Origin: Discostella pseudostelligera
Lineage: Eukaryota; Bacillariophyta; Thalassiosirophyceae; Thalassiosirales; Thalassiosiraceae
Assembly: GCA_036940085.1 (NCBI GenBank)
Contig: JALLBK010000179.1
Coordinates: 1 to 33,000 of the forward strand
Length of the DNA stretch: 33,000 bases
Reading direction: 5' to 3'
A program made the position numbers and the translations under genes. A model generated the notes under the pieces. That model did no database searches. It was not told the DNA's origin and saw only the letters and a program-made list of their open reading frames with translations. Shown in pieces: positions 1 through 9,114 of the stretch (positions are counted from its first letter, which is position 1; every line of letters begins with the position of its first letter).

Positions 1-386
1 AAAAAGAATCAGTAAGATGTGTCTTCCGACTCCCCAGTGTCACATCTCGCGTCTCCCCCAACCCCCTGCAGCGATGAAGAGGAATAGCAGAACAACTACA
101 ACTACGCACGGGCGATGATTTTTCAAACGATTCCAGATTTTCATTCAATTAACTTGGCTAACCATAATCGATACTTCAAACGATACCAATAATGAAAGCC
201 CAGATAGCCAAACCGTAACAACAAAAATAAATAGACCACAATCGATATTGCTTCTCTTTCCCCATCCTAACGACGGCAACACTAAATGTGTAGTAGGTAA
301 TGCAACTCATCATTGTCTCTCACTCCAGTCCAACGCCATTGCTTTCCTTCCAATGCAACACCCTCTCTACCTCTCGAGAAAGAAAT
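1..386. other. Downstream flank of the VDAC gene, no gene seen
   Basis: AT-rich sequence beyond the VDAC stop codon. It contains no long open frame on either strand that resembles a protein, and no tRNA-like or repeat structure that I could recognise. It probably holds the VDAC 3' UTR and the start of the next intergenic region. A plus-strand frame that begins here and runs into the VDAC gene is an antisense shadow. Confidence 0.6.
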
Positions 387-1187
387 TTACATGGTAATGC
401 CAAGTCCATACTTGAAAGATGAGAAATCCGCACCGGTAATGGATCCACTGGCAGTAAGGTTGACCTTCGGCGCCACCTCCTTGATAATGCACGCCGAAGT
501 CACCCCATTGCTGCCCACCTTCGCCTTGATGGTGCCCAAACTCGCCAATCCACTGTACGCTCCTCCCACAGCCAACACATCACACGCCTTGGCCGATGAA
601 TGGGTAGTACTCGATGCGAGGCTAAGTTCGGGATTGACCTTGTACATAACGCCAACGTTGAATTGGGAGAACTTGTTTGCCGACGTTACGCTAGTGAAGA
701 GCGATCCCTTGGAGTAGCATGCGCCAACACTGTATGCGGAAAGACCGGCCTTGTCGCCCGAGATGTTGTAGGATAGATCTCCCCCAACATTGATTCCGGG
801 TGCGACGCCAATGCAAGTCGAGGTGGCAAATTTGGACATGCTCAATACGTCGAGGGTGCCGGTGGTAGTGATCGATCCGGCGGTATATTCCAAACCAAGA
901 TCGGCGGCCTTGTTGGCCTTGAATGTCAATTTGCACCCCTTGCATGGAACGAGACTGGTTTCCAATACGTTGGAGCCGTCGGCGGTGGCTTGCAATTTGT
1001 CAAAGTTGAGACCGGCGTAGGCGAATTTGCCACCGACCTTGGAGGTGAGCGCGCCGTTGACGCCGCGGACAGTTTCAACGGTGACGTCGACGGGGCCGGC
1101 TTTGCCCTTGCATTTTAGGGTGACGCTGGAGGTGTAGTCCTCGTTGAGGAGGTCGTTGGATGGCTTGGAGATGTCGCTGAACTTCAT
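387..1187 (-). CDS. VDAC: Mitochondrial outer-membrane porin (VDAC)
   Basis: A single-exon gene for a 266-residue protein, close to the roughly 280 residues usual for VDAC. The N-terminus FSDISKPSNDLLNEDY fits the N-terminal helix of the family (Phe-x-Asp-Ile-x-Lys, then Asp-Leu-Leu and Asp-Tyr). The rest is alternating polar and hydrophobic residues with many Gly, Ser and Thr, as expected for a 19-strand beta-barrel, and it ends in a GLGITM-like last strand. There is no cleavable signal peptide, which is normal for the family. VDAC passes ATP, ADP and small anions across the outer mitochondrial membrane. Seven cysteines are scattered through the barrel, more than in many VDACs. The ATG at 1185-1187 is the only sensible start. 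The gene is divergent from the amidophosphoribosyltransferase gene. The assignment rests on the N-terminus, length and overall pattern. Confidence 0.85.
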   Translation of the reverse strand: MKFSDISKPSNDLLNEDYTSSVTLKCKGKAGPVDVTVETVRGVNGALTSKVGGKFAYAGLNFDKLQATADGSNVLETSLVPCKGCKLTFKANKAADLGLEYTAGSITTTGTLDVLSMSKFATSTCIGVAPGINVGGDLSYNISGDKAGLSAYSVGACYSKGSLFTSVTSANKFSQFNVGVMYKVNPELSLASSTTHSSAKACDVLAVGGAYSGLASLGTIKAKVGSNGVTSACIIKEVAPKVNLTASGSITGADFSSFKYGLGITM

Positions 1188-1800
1188 GGTGGAATTGAAA
1201 AATGTTGGTAGGGGGTGGAGCGGGCTTGTAGGCGGAAGATATTATGGAATCTTCGATTTCGATGATGCGACGGACAACGAATATTTTTCAGATTTGGCTG
1301 CATTTGCAGCATTTACAGCATTTTGAATTGGAGTGATGTAAGTGAGAATTTTACGTCTGGCCTCTGTTTGTAGCAATTCGGCCCGCTTCATCAACAAAGT
1401 ACGGACAGACTGTTATCTCTCTTTTGATCAGAAAATGACGCAGCGTTGGTCGAAACAAGATGTGTGGTCCTCGCGACGATTGTGTGGTGGAGAAGGCCAC
1501 ATAAGAAAGCCACGTAGACTACACAAGTGTCGCAATGCTAAATTAGAATGTCAGCCTATGTCAAGCCAGAACCGCATAAAAAATTCTGACGCGGAGAACA
1601 AAAGCTCGTTGTGGCGCGCTCAGGCGAAGGACGGACCTCTTGACCGAGGACCGCAAAACTCCATCACAGACCATGCATCACCCACCCATCACCATGAACC
1701 ATGAATCTCCCATAGAACAGAACTACGAGCAATAGATCGGCCATCACCATTCCCTACGCGCATCGATAGTGTTATTGCATTTACCATCTACCAATAGATC
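1188..1800. promoter_or_regulatory. Divergent upstream region of VDAC and PPAT
   Basis: A 613-bp region between two divergent starts that must hold both promoters. I see no protein-like frame: the open frames here start at non-ATG codons or lack family resemblance. A short imperfect GCAGCATTT / ACAGCATTTT repeat lies at about 1300-1326, and the segment just before the PPAT ATG is rich in ACCAT and ATCACC words. No TATA box or known factor site stands out. Confidence 0.5.
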
Positions 1801-3503
1801 ATGTGTGGCATATTAGGTCTGCTACTCGCAAACCCCGATGGTCACGTCAACCAAATGCTCGTCGACGGCCTCACAGTACTCCAACATCGTGGTCAAGACG
1901 CCGCGGGCATCGTCACCTCCGAACGCGGTCGTCTCCATCTCCGAAAGGACAATGGTCTCGTGAAGGATGTCTTCCGAACGCATCACATGATTGAGTTACG
2001 TGGCAACGTCGGCCTTGGTCATGTCCGATATCCCACCGCCGGTTCCAGCTCGTGCGCTGAGGCTCAGCCGCTCTACACGAATTTTCCCCATGGGATATGT
2101 ATGGCACATAATGGAAATTTGACCAATGCCGAGGAGCTGGCCGTGTATTGTCGTAAGACATTGGGGAGGCATATTAATACTGATTCAGACTCGGAGGTAC
2201 TACTTAATATTTTTGCGGATAGTCTCATTAAGATGGAAACGAGGGAGGACGGTGCGGGTAGCGATATGATTGAGAATATCTTTGCGGCCGTCGAGACGGT
2301 TATGAAATCATGCCAGGGGGGATATGCTGGCATATATCTCATTAATGGTATTGCAATGGTGGGGTTCAGGGACCCTAATGGCATCCGTCCCATTGTGATG
2401 GGATCTCGCAAATCGGCAATGTCCTCGTCGGAGAACGGTACTGAGTTGATGGATTACATGTTTGCAAGTGAATCCGTGGCCATTGACACTCTTGGGTTTG
2501 AGTTAATTCGTGATTTGGAACCCAGTGAGGCAATTATTGTTATGATGGATGGAAAGGTCCATACGAGGCGGTGTCTCCCCGCGGAACAAAGTCCACACTA
2601 TCCGTGTATTTTTGAGTATGTCTACTTTGCCCGTCCCGACTCCATTATGGATGGCATTAGTGTCTATGAGAGTCGATTGAAAATGGGAGAGAAGCTTGCC
2701 TTTCAAATTATGGAACGATATCCCGAACATGATATTGATGTGGTGATTCCCATTCCCGACACCTCCCGTACATCGGCAGTGCAGGTGGCCTACTTCCTCG
2801 GTAGGCCGTACCGTGAGGGGTTTATCAAGAATCGATATATCGCCCGGACATTCATCATGCCTGGACAAGAGACTCGGAAAAAGTCCGTTAGACTTAAGTT
2901 GAATACGATCAAATCGGAGTTTGCCGGGCGGAATGTACTGTTGGTCGATGATTCGATCGTCCGTGGTACGACGGCAACGGAGATTATTCAAATGGCGCGA
3001 GATGCGGGGGCGAAAAAGGTCTATCTGACGAGTGCGGCTCCTCCTATTCGATATCCCAATATCTATGGTATTGATATCCCAACGCGGAAAGAGTTGGTGG
3101 CGTATGAAAGGAATGAAGACGGAGTGGCGAAGGAACTTGGGTGTGATTGGGTGGTGTATCAACGATTAAGCGACTTGCAGGATTCGGTTAGGGAAGCTGG
3201 GGAATGCCCCGACCAAGGTGAGAATATTTTGTATTGATGCATCCTCGAAACAATTGTTCGCTACCATCTTATTACTCATCCTCCAATATGATCGATTGTT
3301 TTGAAGAATATGAAACGAGTTGTTTCAGTGGGACCTACGTCACGGGGGCAAGCATCAATGATGAATACTTTGCAAAGCTTCATGAGCTCCGAAATGACGA
3401 TGCCAAGATTAAGAGATTAGAAACTAATGGGACCGAATCCGGTATGCCGCCTGGAAGTCATGATGGCTGTGAAAATCTTTCGAATGACAAAAGGTTGGAT
3501 TAA
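1801..3503 (+). CDS. PPAT: Amidophosphoribosyltransferase (first step of purine synthesis)
   Basis: Converts PRPP and glutamine to 5-phosphoribosylamine. Exons 1801-3217 and 3307-3503 give 537 residues. The protein begins MCGILG, so after Met removal the nucleophilic Cys is N-terminal with no propeptide. This is the E. coli/yeast type rather than the Bacillus/animal type with a propeptide and Fe-S cluster. HRGQDAAGI near residue 30 belongs to the Ntn glutaminase domain, and LLVDDSIVRGTT near residues 380-391 is the PRPP loop. Without splicing the frame stops at 3237. A GTGAGA donor after 3217 and an AAG acceptor at 3306 (89-nt intron, phase 1) restore YETSCFSGTYVTG, then NDEYFAKLHELRNDDAK. 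That matches the conserved PurF tail (FxCSVFNGVYVT, LDxLRNDDAK), so the second exon is secure. The stop lies 74 bp from the convergent tRNA-ribosyltransferase stop. Confidence 0.93.
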
Positions 3504-3577
3504 CTTGATTCAGTGTTGGTGAGGTATTTGACGTGTCAGGGGGGTGCGTCGGTACCTTAAAGAATAGCAATCTGCAT

Positions 3578-5167
3578 TTACAATTTTCCTTCTATGATAT
3601 CGTTGCGTAATTTCATCATGAGCTGATTCATGAACTGCAAATTATGCACGGTTGCTAGCTGAAGAGCCACTGGCTCGTTGGCTTTGAACAAGTGGCAGAG
3701 ATAGGCTCTATCATAGTGTGTGCAGGTCGAGCACTCGCAACTGGGGTCAACTTTCATTCCAAATGATTTTGCATGTTGACCTCGCTTGATACGGATCAAT
3801 CCATCATTAGTCATGAGTGTTCCATGTCGAGCAAGCTTTGTTGGGTAGGAAGAGTCCATGGTATCAAGTCCATGATAAACTGCACTATGAATACTTTCAA
3901 TATCGGCAATTCCGAGGAGATGTCGACACTGTTGATGAAAGGTGAGATGAGATGAGGAAATTCAAGATGACATATTTATGATCCTTCCTATCGGACCTTA
4001 CCTTGTCACGCCTCTCCTCAGTGTTGAATAGTGGCATCATCCAGTTCAAGAGAGTTCTCAACTCTCCTCTTCCATTACCTGAACAAACCGAGATGGTCGA
4101 TGAGAAGTTGTGTACAAATAACGTATCGTTGGGTCAGTTCATGGCATCAAAACGCACCCAAAGATCCACCTATTGCATACCCATCCCATGGCAATGATGT
4201 TAAATATTCGAGACTTCTAGTTCGTAGCTCTACATCTGTACCACCATGAACTACGCAAAATATTGCCTGCTGTCGGTCTCGCGAATCCCTGAGATGCTCT
4301 TGCAAGCTGCGCACCTCCCATCGATGTGATCGTTCAACTGATGCAGCAAGTTCTTCTCTATCGATATGGTGCGGGGGGAGTTCGTCCAGTGGAATGATGA
4401 TCTGTAGAATTTGTAGAGTGTGTGCAATGAAGCATACGGAAAATGCAGGGGGTGTGGATTGTAGACATGCATTGCAATGAACTCACATCCGCACCAATAT
4501 CCTTCTGAGCTTGAATAGAGCTTTCGGGGCTGAGAATAATCGTGGAACCATCGCGGTAACTTTTGAATTCAACACGATCTTCTGTCACTCTCACTTTTCC
4601 CATCACATCTGATCTCCAGTATGTTTTCTTGCGGTTGCCTGTTAATACCGCTGCCTTCTTGAGCTCGCCCTTCGATTCAAGCGACTCAGTAACTCCACCA
4701 TATTTCAGTGAAAATACTTGAAATCCCCCACTATCGGTTATGAATGGCCTATTTCTCTTTGTAAATTTGTGAATGCCGCCAGCATCACGTATTATATCCG
4801 AACCAGGATGCAGTAGTAGGTGATACGTATTGGAGAAGATGAGCTGCTGTCCCGTAGCATCGGCCGATGGAAAGTCAATCGCCTTCAACGCTGCGTTTGT
4901 GCCCACTGCAACAAATCCAGGTGTATCAATGGTGCCATGCGGTGTGGTTATTCTCCCGACGCGAGCCAAGCTCTTCGTCGATTGATGGATGACATCGAAG
5001 CGAAAATATTCCTTGGGAGCATAGGCCCACGGTGGAAAGTCTGACGAAGTTGGAAGCTGTGGGTGGGCGGACCTATTCGTTACTGTTGATTGCAAGCGAT
5101 ATAACTTTCTGTGTTTCTGTGGGTTCGCTACGTCGCGGAGGTGCTTACCGGACGCCGATCTCATCAT
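3578..5167 (-). CDS. QTRT1: Queuine tRNA-ribosyltransferase catalytic subunit
   Basis: Exchanges guanine for queuine at the wobble base of GUN-anticodon tRNAs. Four exons were joined by hand: 5167-4487, 4401-4158, 4078-4002 and 3928-3578, giving 450 residues. All junctions are GT-AG with introns of 85, 79 and 73 nt, and phases agree. Conserved blocks appear in order: TDSGGFQVFSL with the catalytic Asp; QKDIGAD joined to IIIPLDELPP across intron 1; WDGYAIGGSLG; HLLGIADIESI; GLDTMDSSYPTKLARHG with the second Asp; and CECSTC plus a later His in TVHNLQF for zinc. The C-terminus stops just after IIEGKL, shorter than the usual tail of about 20 residues. The N-terminus carries about 60 residues before the core, basic at first. 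A possible in-frame 66-nt intron (5083-5148) would shorten it. Confidence 0.9.
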
Positions 5168-5428
5168 GGTGTGGTAGCACCAACTCCGTCATGGATTGGT
5201 TCATGGTGATGGAGCCATCCTGCCATCGCCACGCGGAAGCACGGGGTCGGTATTTTGAGTCAACGAATCTTTTCCCCGCTGATCTTTCTTCAGTTCCCGC
5301 CAAATCTTTGCCCCCAGCGGACGAGGACGACGACCGACGACGAGGACGAGGACAGTCAGAGCGCGGCCCTACGACCCTACCATACCATAATATCTACGGC
5401 TACGGCCACCATCATTACTATTGTTGCC

Positions 5429-6724
5429 ATGATCGTCCTTGGTGCTTTGTTTCCGGTCGCATGTGCGTTTTCGCACTGTCATGGCGAGGGTTGCATTGTC
5501 GGTATCGGTAGGACCTTCGTCGCTGGTGGTAGGCCATCTGTGCATCAACAACATCTTGCGGGTCGGTGGCGATTTCAACTGCGGCGTTCCGAGTTGTCGG
5601 CAGGAGGTGCAGTAGGCGAAGAAGAATGTGTACACAAATCCCGAAGAGAAGTCATGCAACAAATAGTCATAGCTGTCGGTGGCGCATCAACAGCACTATT
5701 ATTTGGCGTCCCAACAACAGGTGCCATCATGACGGATGAGACCACAACATTTGCAAATCCTTCGACGGATGCATCGTACAGGCAACAATCCCCCCAATCA
5801 ACAACTTCCTCCACATCATCATCATCTTTATCCGTCCCTAATAAACTCTCAGACGAAATTTCATTCACAATATACAAATCTGATCTTCAGAACATGCAAG
5901 GTGGTCTCGGGCTCGAATTAACTGACATTTCCTTTCGTACCAACTTTCGTGTCGTTATCAAATCCGTGGCACCCAACTCTCTTGCTGAAAAATTAGGAAT
6001 ACAACCTGGTTGGGTGGTAGTGGGAGTAAATGGTGCCGATGCCGAGCGTACCAATGCCAGTGGTGTGGCAATCTACTTCTCTCGGGCAGTGAAGGCTCTT
6101 TTGAATGATGCTTCGACGACTACGAGTGGTGTGGTATTGACATTTCGTGATCCTTCGAAATTTAGGAATGAATTGGAAAATTTTCCAACAACATCAGGTA
6201 TAGGCAGTGATGAGGAAGGAACCATCGCCCCCACCGTATCAACCAAGGTGGCACCAGCCGGAGACACAACACAACGCAATACCGACGGCTCCGTCAAACC
6301 GGGTGCATCCGTCACGGAACAATCAGATCAAATTGTTACAATAACCCAACTGGTTCCTCCGAAACTTTGTCGTCGTCGTGCCACAACCGATGATTTGCTC
6401 GAAATTAGTTATGTAGGTCAAGTATTGGAAACGGGTGCCATATTTGATGGCAGTGCAGTGAAAATCAACGGCGAGGCAATTCCCGGTAGAGGCAATGATT
6501 TATCAGTATTCTTTGTATTGGGAAAGCAGCCATTTGGTCAGTTTCCTCCGGGATGGGATGTTGGATTAGATGGAATGTGTGTGGGTGAGAGACGACGGCT
6601 AATTATCCCTCCGGTGTTGGCGTATGGATCAGTCGGTGTTCCACGGAGGGGCATCCCTCCCAATGCTACTTTGCAGTATGATGTGACATTGGTGTCGTTG
6701 AACGGATTGGCAACTCCTCAATAA
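5429..6724 (+). CDS. Thylakoid-lumen FKBP-type peptidyl-prolyl isomerase with PDZ domain
   Basis: A single-exon gene for 431 residues, starting at the first in-frame ATG. Residues 1-13 are hydrophobic and end VACA before Phe14, the Ala-x-Ala-Phe pattern of diatom plastid bipartite leaders. Residues 15-70 are a basic, acid-poor transit region. At 71-99 SRREVMQQ, a hydrophobic stretch and a TTGA ending form a twin-arginine thylakoid signal. The predicted location is therefore the thylakoid lumen. After a Ser/Thr linker, residues about 145-243 form a PDZ-like domain (GGLGLELTD, then VAPNSLAEKLGIQPGWVVVGVNG). Residues about 320-424 are an FKBP fold (DDLLEISYVGQVLETGAIFD, GWDVGLDGMCVGERRRLIIP, YGSVGVPRRGIPPNATLQYDV). 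It probably catalyses prolyl isomerisation of lumen proteins. Several aromatic pocket residues of FKBP12 look altered, so catalytic activity is uncertain. Confidence 0.85.
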   Translation: MIVLGALFPVACAFSHCHGEGCIVGIGRTFVAGGRPSVHQQHLAGRWRFQLRRSELSAGGAVGEEECVHKSRREVMQQIVIAVGGASTALLFGVPTTGAIMTDETTTFANPSTDASYRQQSPQSTTSSTSSSSLSVPNKLSDEISFTIYKSDLQNMQGGLGLELTDISFRTNFRVVIKSVAPNSLAEKLGIQPGWVVVGVNGADAERTNASGVAIYFSRAVKALLNDASTTTSGVVLTFRDPSKFRNELENFPTTSGIGSDEEGTIAPTVSTKVAPAGDTTQRNTDGSVKPGASVTEQSDQIVTITQLVPPKLCRRRATTDDLLEISYVGQVLETGAIFDGSAVKINGEAIPGRGNDLSVFFVLGKQPFGQFPPGWDVGLDGMCVGERRRLIIPPVLAYGSVGVPRRGIPPNATLQYDVTLVSLNGLATPQ

Positions 6725-7270
6725 ATAATCTCAGATGATTCTTGTATTCATTCAATAGTAAATTGATCCGAGTCATTAATCATCTCTCGCTTTGGATTAC
6801 CTTCTGCATGCAATCTGCAAGACGACGAAGAAGTTGCATGACGCGTGGAAGGTAGACAAGATACTTTGACACGTGGAAGCCTAACTCGAAAGGACTCCCA
6901 ATTGTTGGTCTCGACACGTGGAAGACGGAAAGTCCGTCAGTCTTCTGTCTGCCTCGCTCTGGGCGGAGACGCGAGAGTTGAGATGAATTGGCGAAATTTT
7001 TTCTAGACTGTCGCATAAGGATAGATCGCTTGTTGATCCTTCAAAGCAGAAGATGGAGACCATGGCGACGGACGAGGGCGAAGGCGGCACCGTATGACTT
7101 CGACTTCGTAGACTTAACCTCCATCAAGAGAATTTCTAAAGGCCTTGACGCCCAGGAACGCGGAAATAGCGCTCGGCCATCTCACCGGCATCGCTCGGTG
7201 CCGGAGCATCGTCGCATTTCATCCTTAGTTGGTGTTGATACCTACATCCGACGGTTCGAGTTCAGAACGC
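6725..7270. promoter_or_regulatory. FKBP 3' end and upstream region of the aminotransferase, with G-box repeats
   Basis: A 546-bp stretch with no convincing gene. It contains three near-identical 12-mers on the plus strand (6840-6851, 6868-6879, 6913-6924). A tiny ATG frame at 7053-7097 (METMATDEGEGGTV) lies ahead of the aminotransferase start and could be an upstream ORF if it is transcribed in the 5' leader. A longer frame over 6988-7296 has no family resemblance. Confidence 0.5.
6840..6924 (+). promoter_or_regulatory. Cluster of three GACRCGTGGAAG elements (G-box type)
   Basis: GACGCGTGGAAG at 6840 and GACACGTGGAAG at 6868 and 6913 are direct repeats spaced 28 and 45 bp apart. Two contain the palindromic CACGTG core bound by bHLH and bZIP factors. 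They lie about 350-430 bp upstream of the aminotransferase ATG and 115-200 bp after the FKBP stop, so they probably act on the aminotransferase. The regulator is not known from the sequence. Confidence 0.55.
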
Positions 7271-9037
7271 ATGCCGCCCGATCGCAATTCCAGTAGTAGC
7301 ATCACCACCGCCACCAGCATTGCATCCTTCTTTGCGGTGACCTTAGTTTACCTCGGTCAGCAGAAATGGATTCAACGCAGACGGCGGCGGAAACACCAAG
7401 ACATCAGTGAACGCGGCGAGGCATTATTAACACCCACCCTCCCATACATTTACGACTATCTCAAATGTCTCCAAGATCATTGCGATCCGTATATTAATCC
7501 ACGTGGATATATTCCACTGTGTGTATCGGAGAACAAGCTCGTTACTGAACTTGTTGGATTGCGAATGATGCAAATCGAGACGGCAACTCGAGCATTTTCG
7601 GATAGTTCTGTTTATTGTTATAATAATTCGTTGGGGTTGCCTGGACCGAGAGAGTCCATTGCATACTTTTTGGGTGAGTGGTTATGGTTGTATACTAGGA
7701 TTACGAGTATTCAATCAAGTTTTGTTATCCTACCATTGTCATCTTGGTTCATCTCATGTGTCATTCGGTTTGGCGAATAATTTGCAGCCAAGCATTTCAT
7801 GTACCCTGAACGAAAGGATATGAGCTTCAGGGATGCCTTGAATTTTATTCGGCCAGAGCATGTGGCGTTTGGATCTGGGGCTGCATCCCTAGTTAGTAAC
7901 TTGGCACTCTTGTTGGCAGAGAAGGGAGATGCTGTGTTGATTCCTGCACCTGTAAGTTGCATGCAATTGAAGATGTTTGTTTTCTTTGCATTTTCGCAAT
8001 TCATGTTAACGCCTCTTCTGCATTCATTCACACTCTCTCGGTTCAAGTATTACGCAGCATTCGATGCAGACTTGAAAATAATGGCTGGTTGCATAGCCGT
8101 TCCGGTGCACTCAACTAACCCTTCCATCGGTCCTACTCCTGCTGACTTGGAATATGCTGCTACTCTCGCCGAAGCGAAGGGGTTGCGAGTCAGAATACTA
8201 TTAATAACCAATCCAAACAATCCGCTGGGTACGATTTATCCTCCCGAACTAATTAAATCAGCAATTGAGTGGGCTCGATCTAGGAGCATGCACACTGTCG
8301 TTGATGAATTATACGCCTTATCTGTTCATGATCAAAATGTCGTGTTTGAATCGGTTATCAGAACATTGAACAATGACCTTAGGAATGATGTGAGTAATTA
8401 CTTCGATCAATTAGCAATGATGTATGTTTGTACTCGCACTAACTCTCATCGTCGTAACCTCTTCCTTCTTCCCTGTAAGGTGCATCATATCTGGGCATTA
8501 AGCAAAGACTTCGGGGCCAGTGGCTTTCGGATTGGAACACTTTATTCAAAAAATCAGCGCCTACTTTCGTCGATTGCTAATCTCAACATCTTCTCTGGTG
8601 TATCTCAACCGATGCAGTTCGTATTGCAAGATGTATTGAAGGATGATCTCTTCATTTATAGCTTTTTGGAAAATTCACGCCACAGGATACGATATAGTTA
8701 CGAAATGTGTATCGCCCGACTTGATGAAATGGTCATTCCGTATGTGACTGCCAAGGCGGGCATATTTGTCTATGCAGATTTTTCGTCGTTACTTCCAGAG
8801 CAGACATTCAGTGGAGAAGCTCGATTTTCATCACTTTTACTAGATGCGGCAAGAATCATAATGACACCCGGCCAAGCGCAGCATGATAGTAAACCAGGGA
8901 TGTTCCGGATATGTTATGCCTTCGTTTCCCCAGAGGTGCTCGAAATGGCTTTGGTACGGCTTGATCGAATCGTTGGAAAGATTCGACGGTGGCACTGGGA
9001 CAATTTGAATGCTGCTGAGTTGACAGACATTCTGTAA
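7271..9037 (+). CDS. ACC-synthase-like class I/II aminotransferase (PLP enzyme)
   Basis: Exons 7271-7673, 7788-7951, 8048-8389 and 8480-9037 give 488 residues; introns are 114, 96 and 90 nt, all GT-AG with agreeing phases. Introns 2 and 3 are multiples of three without stops, so the unspliced frame looks continuous, but splicing restores conserved blocks. Examples are PAP joined to YYAAFDADL (ACC synthases have PTPYYPGFDRDL) and ND joined to VHHIWALSKDFGASGFRIGTLYS with the PLP lysine in LSKD. Other matches are CVSENKL, LGLPGPRESIAYFL, ITNPNNPLGTIY, VVDELYA and GMFRICYAFVSPEVLEMAL. The N-terminus has a hydrophobic segment followed by a run of arginines, possibly a membrane anchor. The family includes ACC synthase and related aminotransferases. 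Whether it makes ACC cannot be decided here, so I give no symbol. The stop lies 77 bp from the convergent larC stop. Confidence 0.85.
7674..7787 (+). other. Intron 1 of the ACC-synthase-like gene
   Basis: Donor GTGAGT at 7674 and acceptor TTTGCAG ending at 7787, phase 1. Splicing joins ESIAYFL to AKHFMYPERKDM. The unspliced frame ends at a stop at 7778-7780, so removal is required to make the full enzyme. Confidence 0.8.
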
Positions 9038-9114
9038 ATCTAAAATGGAAAACATTTTATACATGTTTGTCTACTCGGTTTCAATCTATTCTAATTGGTG
9101 CTTTTGCAAGTCGA

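Noticed and set aside
1342..1704. 120-codon plus-strand frame between VDAC and PPAT
   Set aside because: It starts at a GTG within ordinary intergenic sequence, has no family resemblance and no ATG-led subframe of note.
2503..3162. 219-codon minus-strand frame
   Set aside because: It lies wholly antisense within the PPAT coding exon and shows no protein-family features.
7253..7263. GGTTCGAGTTC resembling a tRNA B box
   Set aside because: No A box, no cloverleaf pairing and no acceptor stem around it.
6988..7296. 102-codon plus-strand frame before the aminotransferase
   Set aside because: Arg-rich, no recognisable domain, and it overlaps the aminotransferase start in another frame; probably chance.
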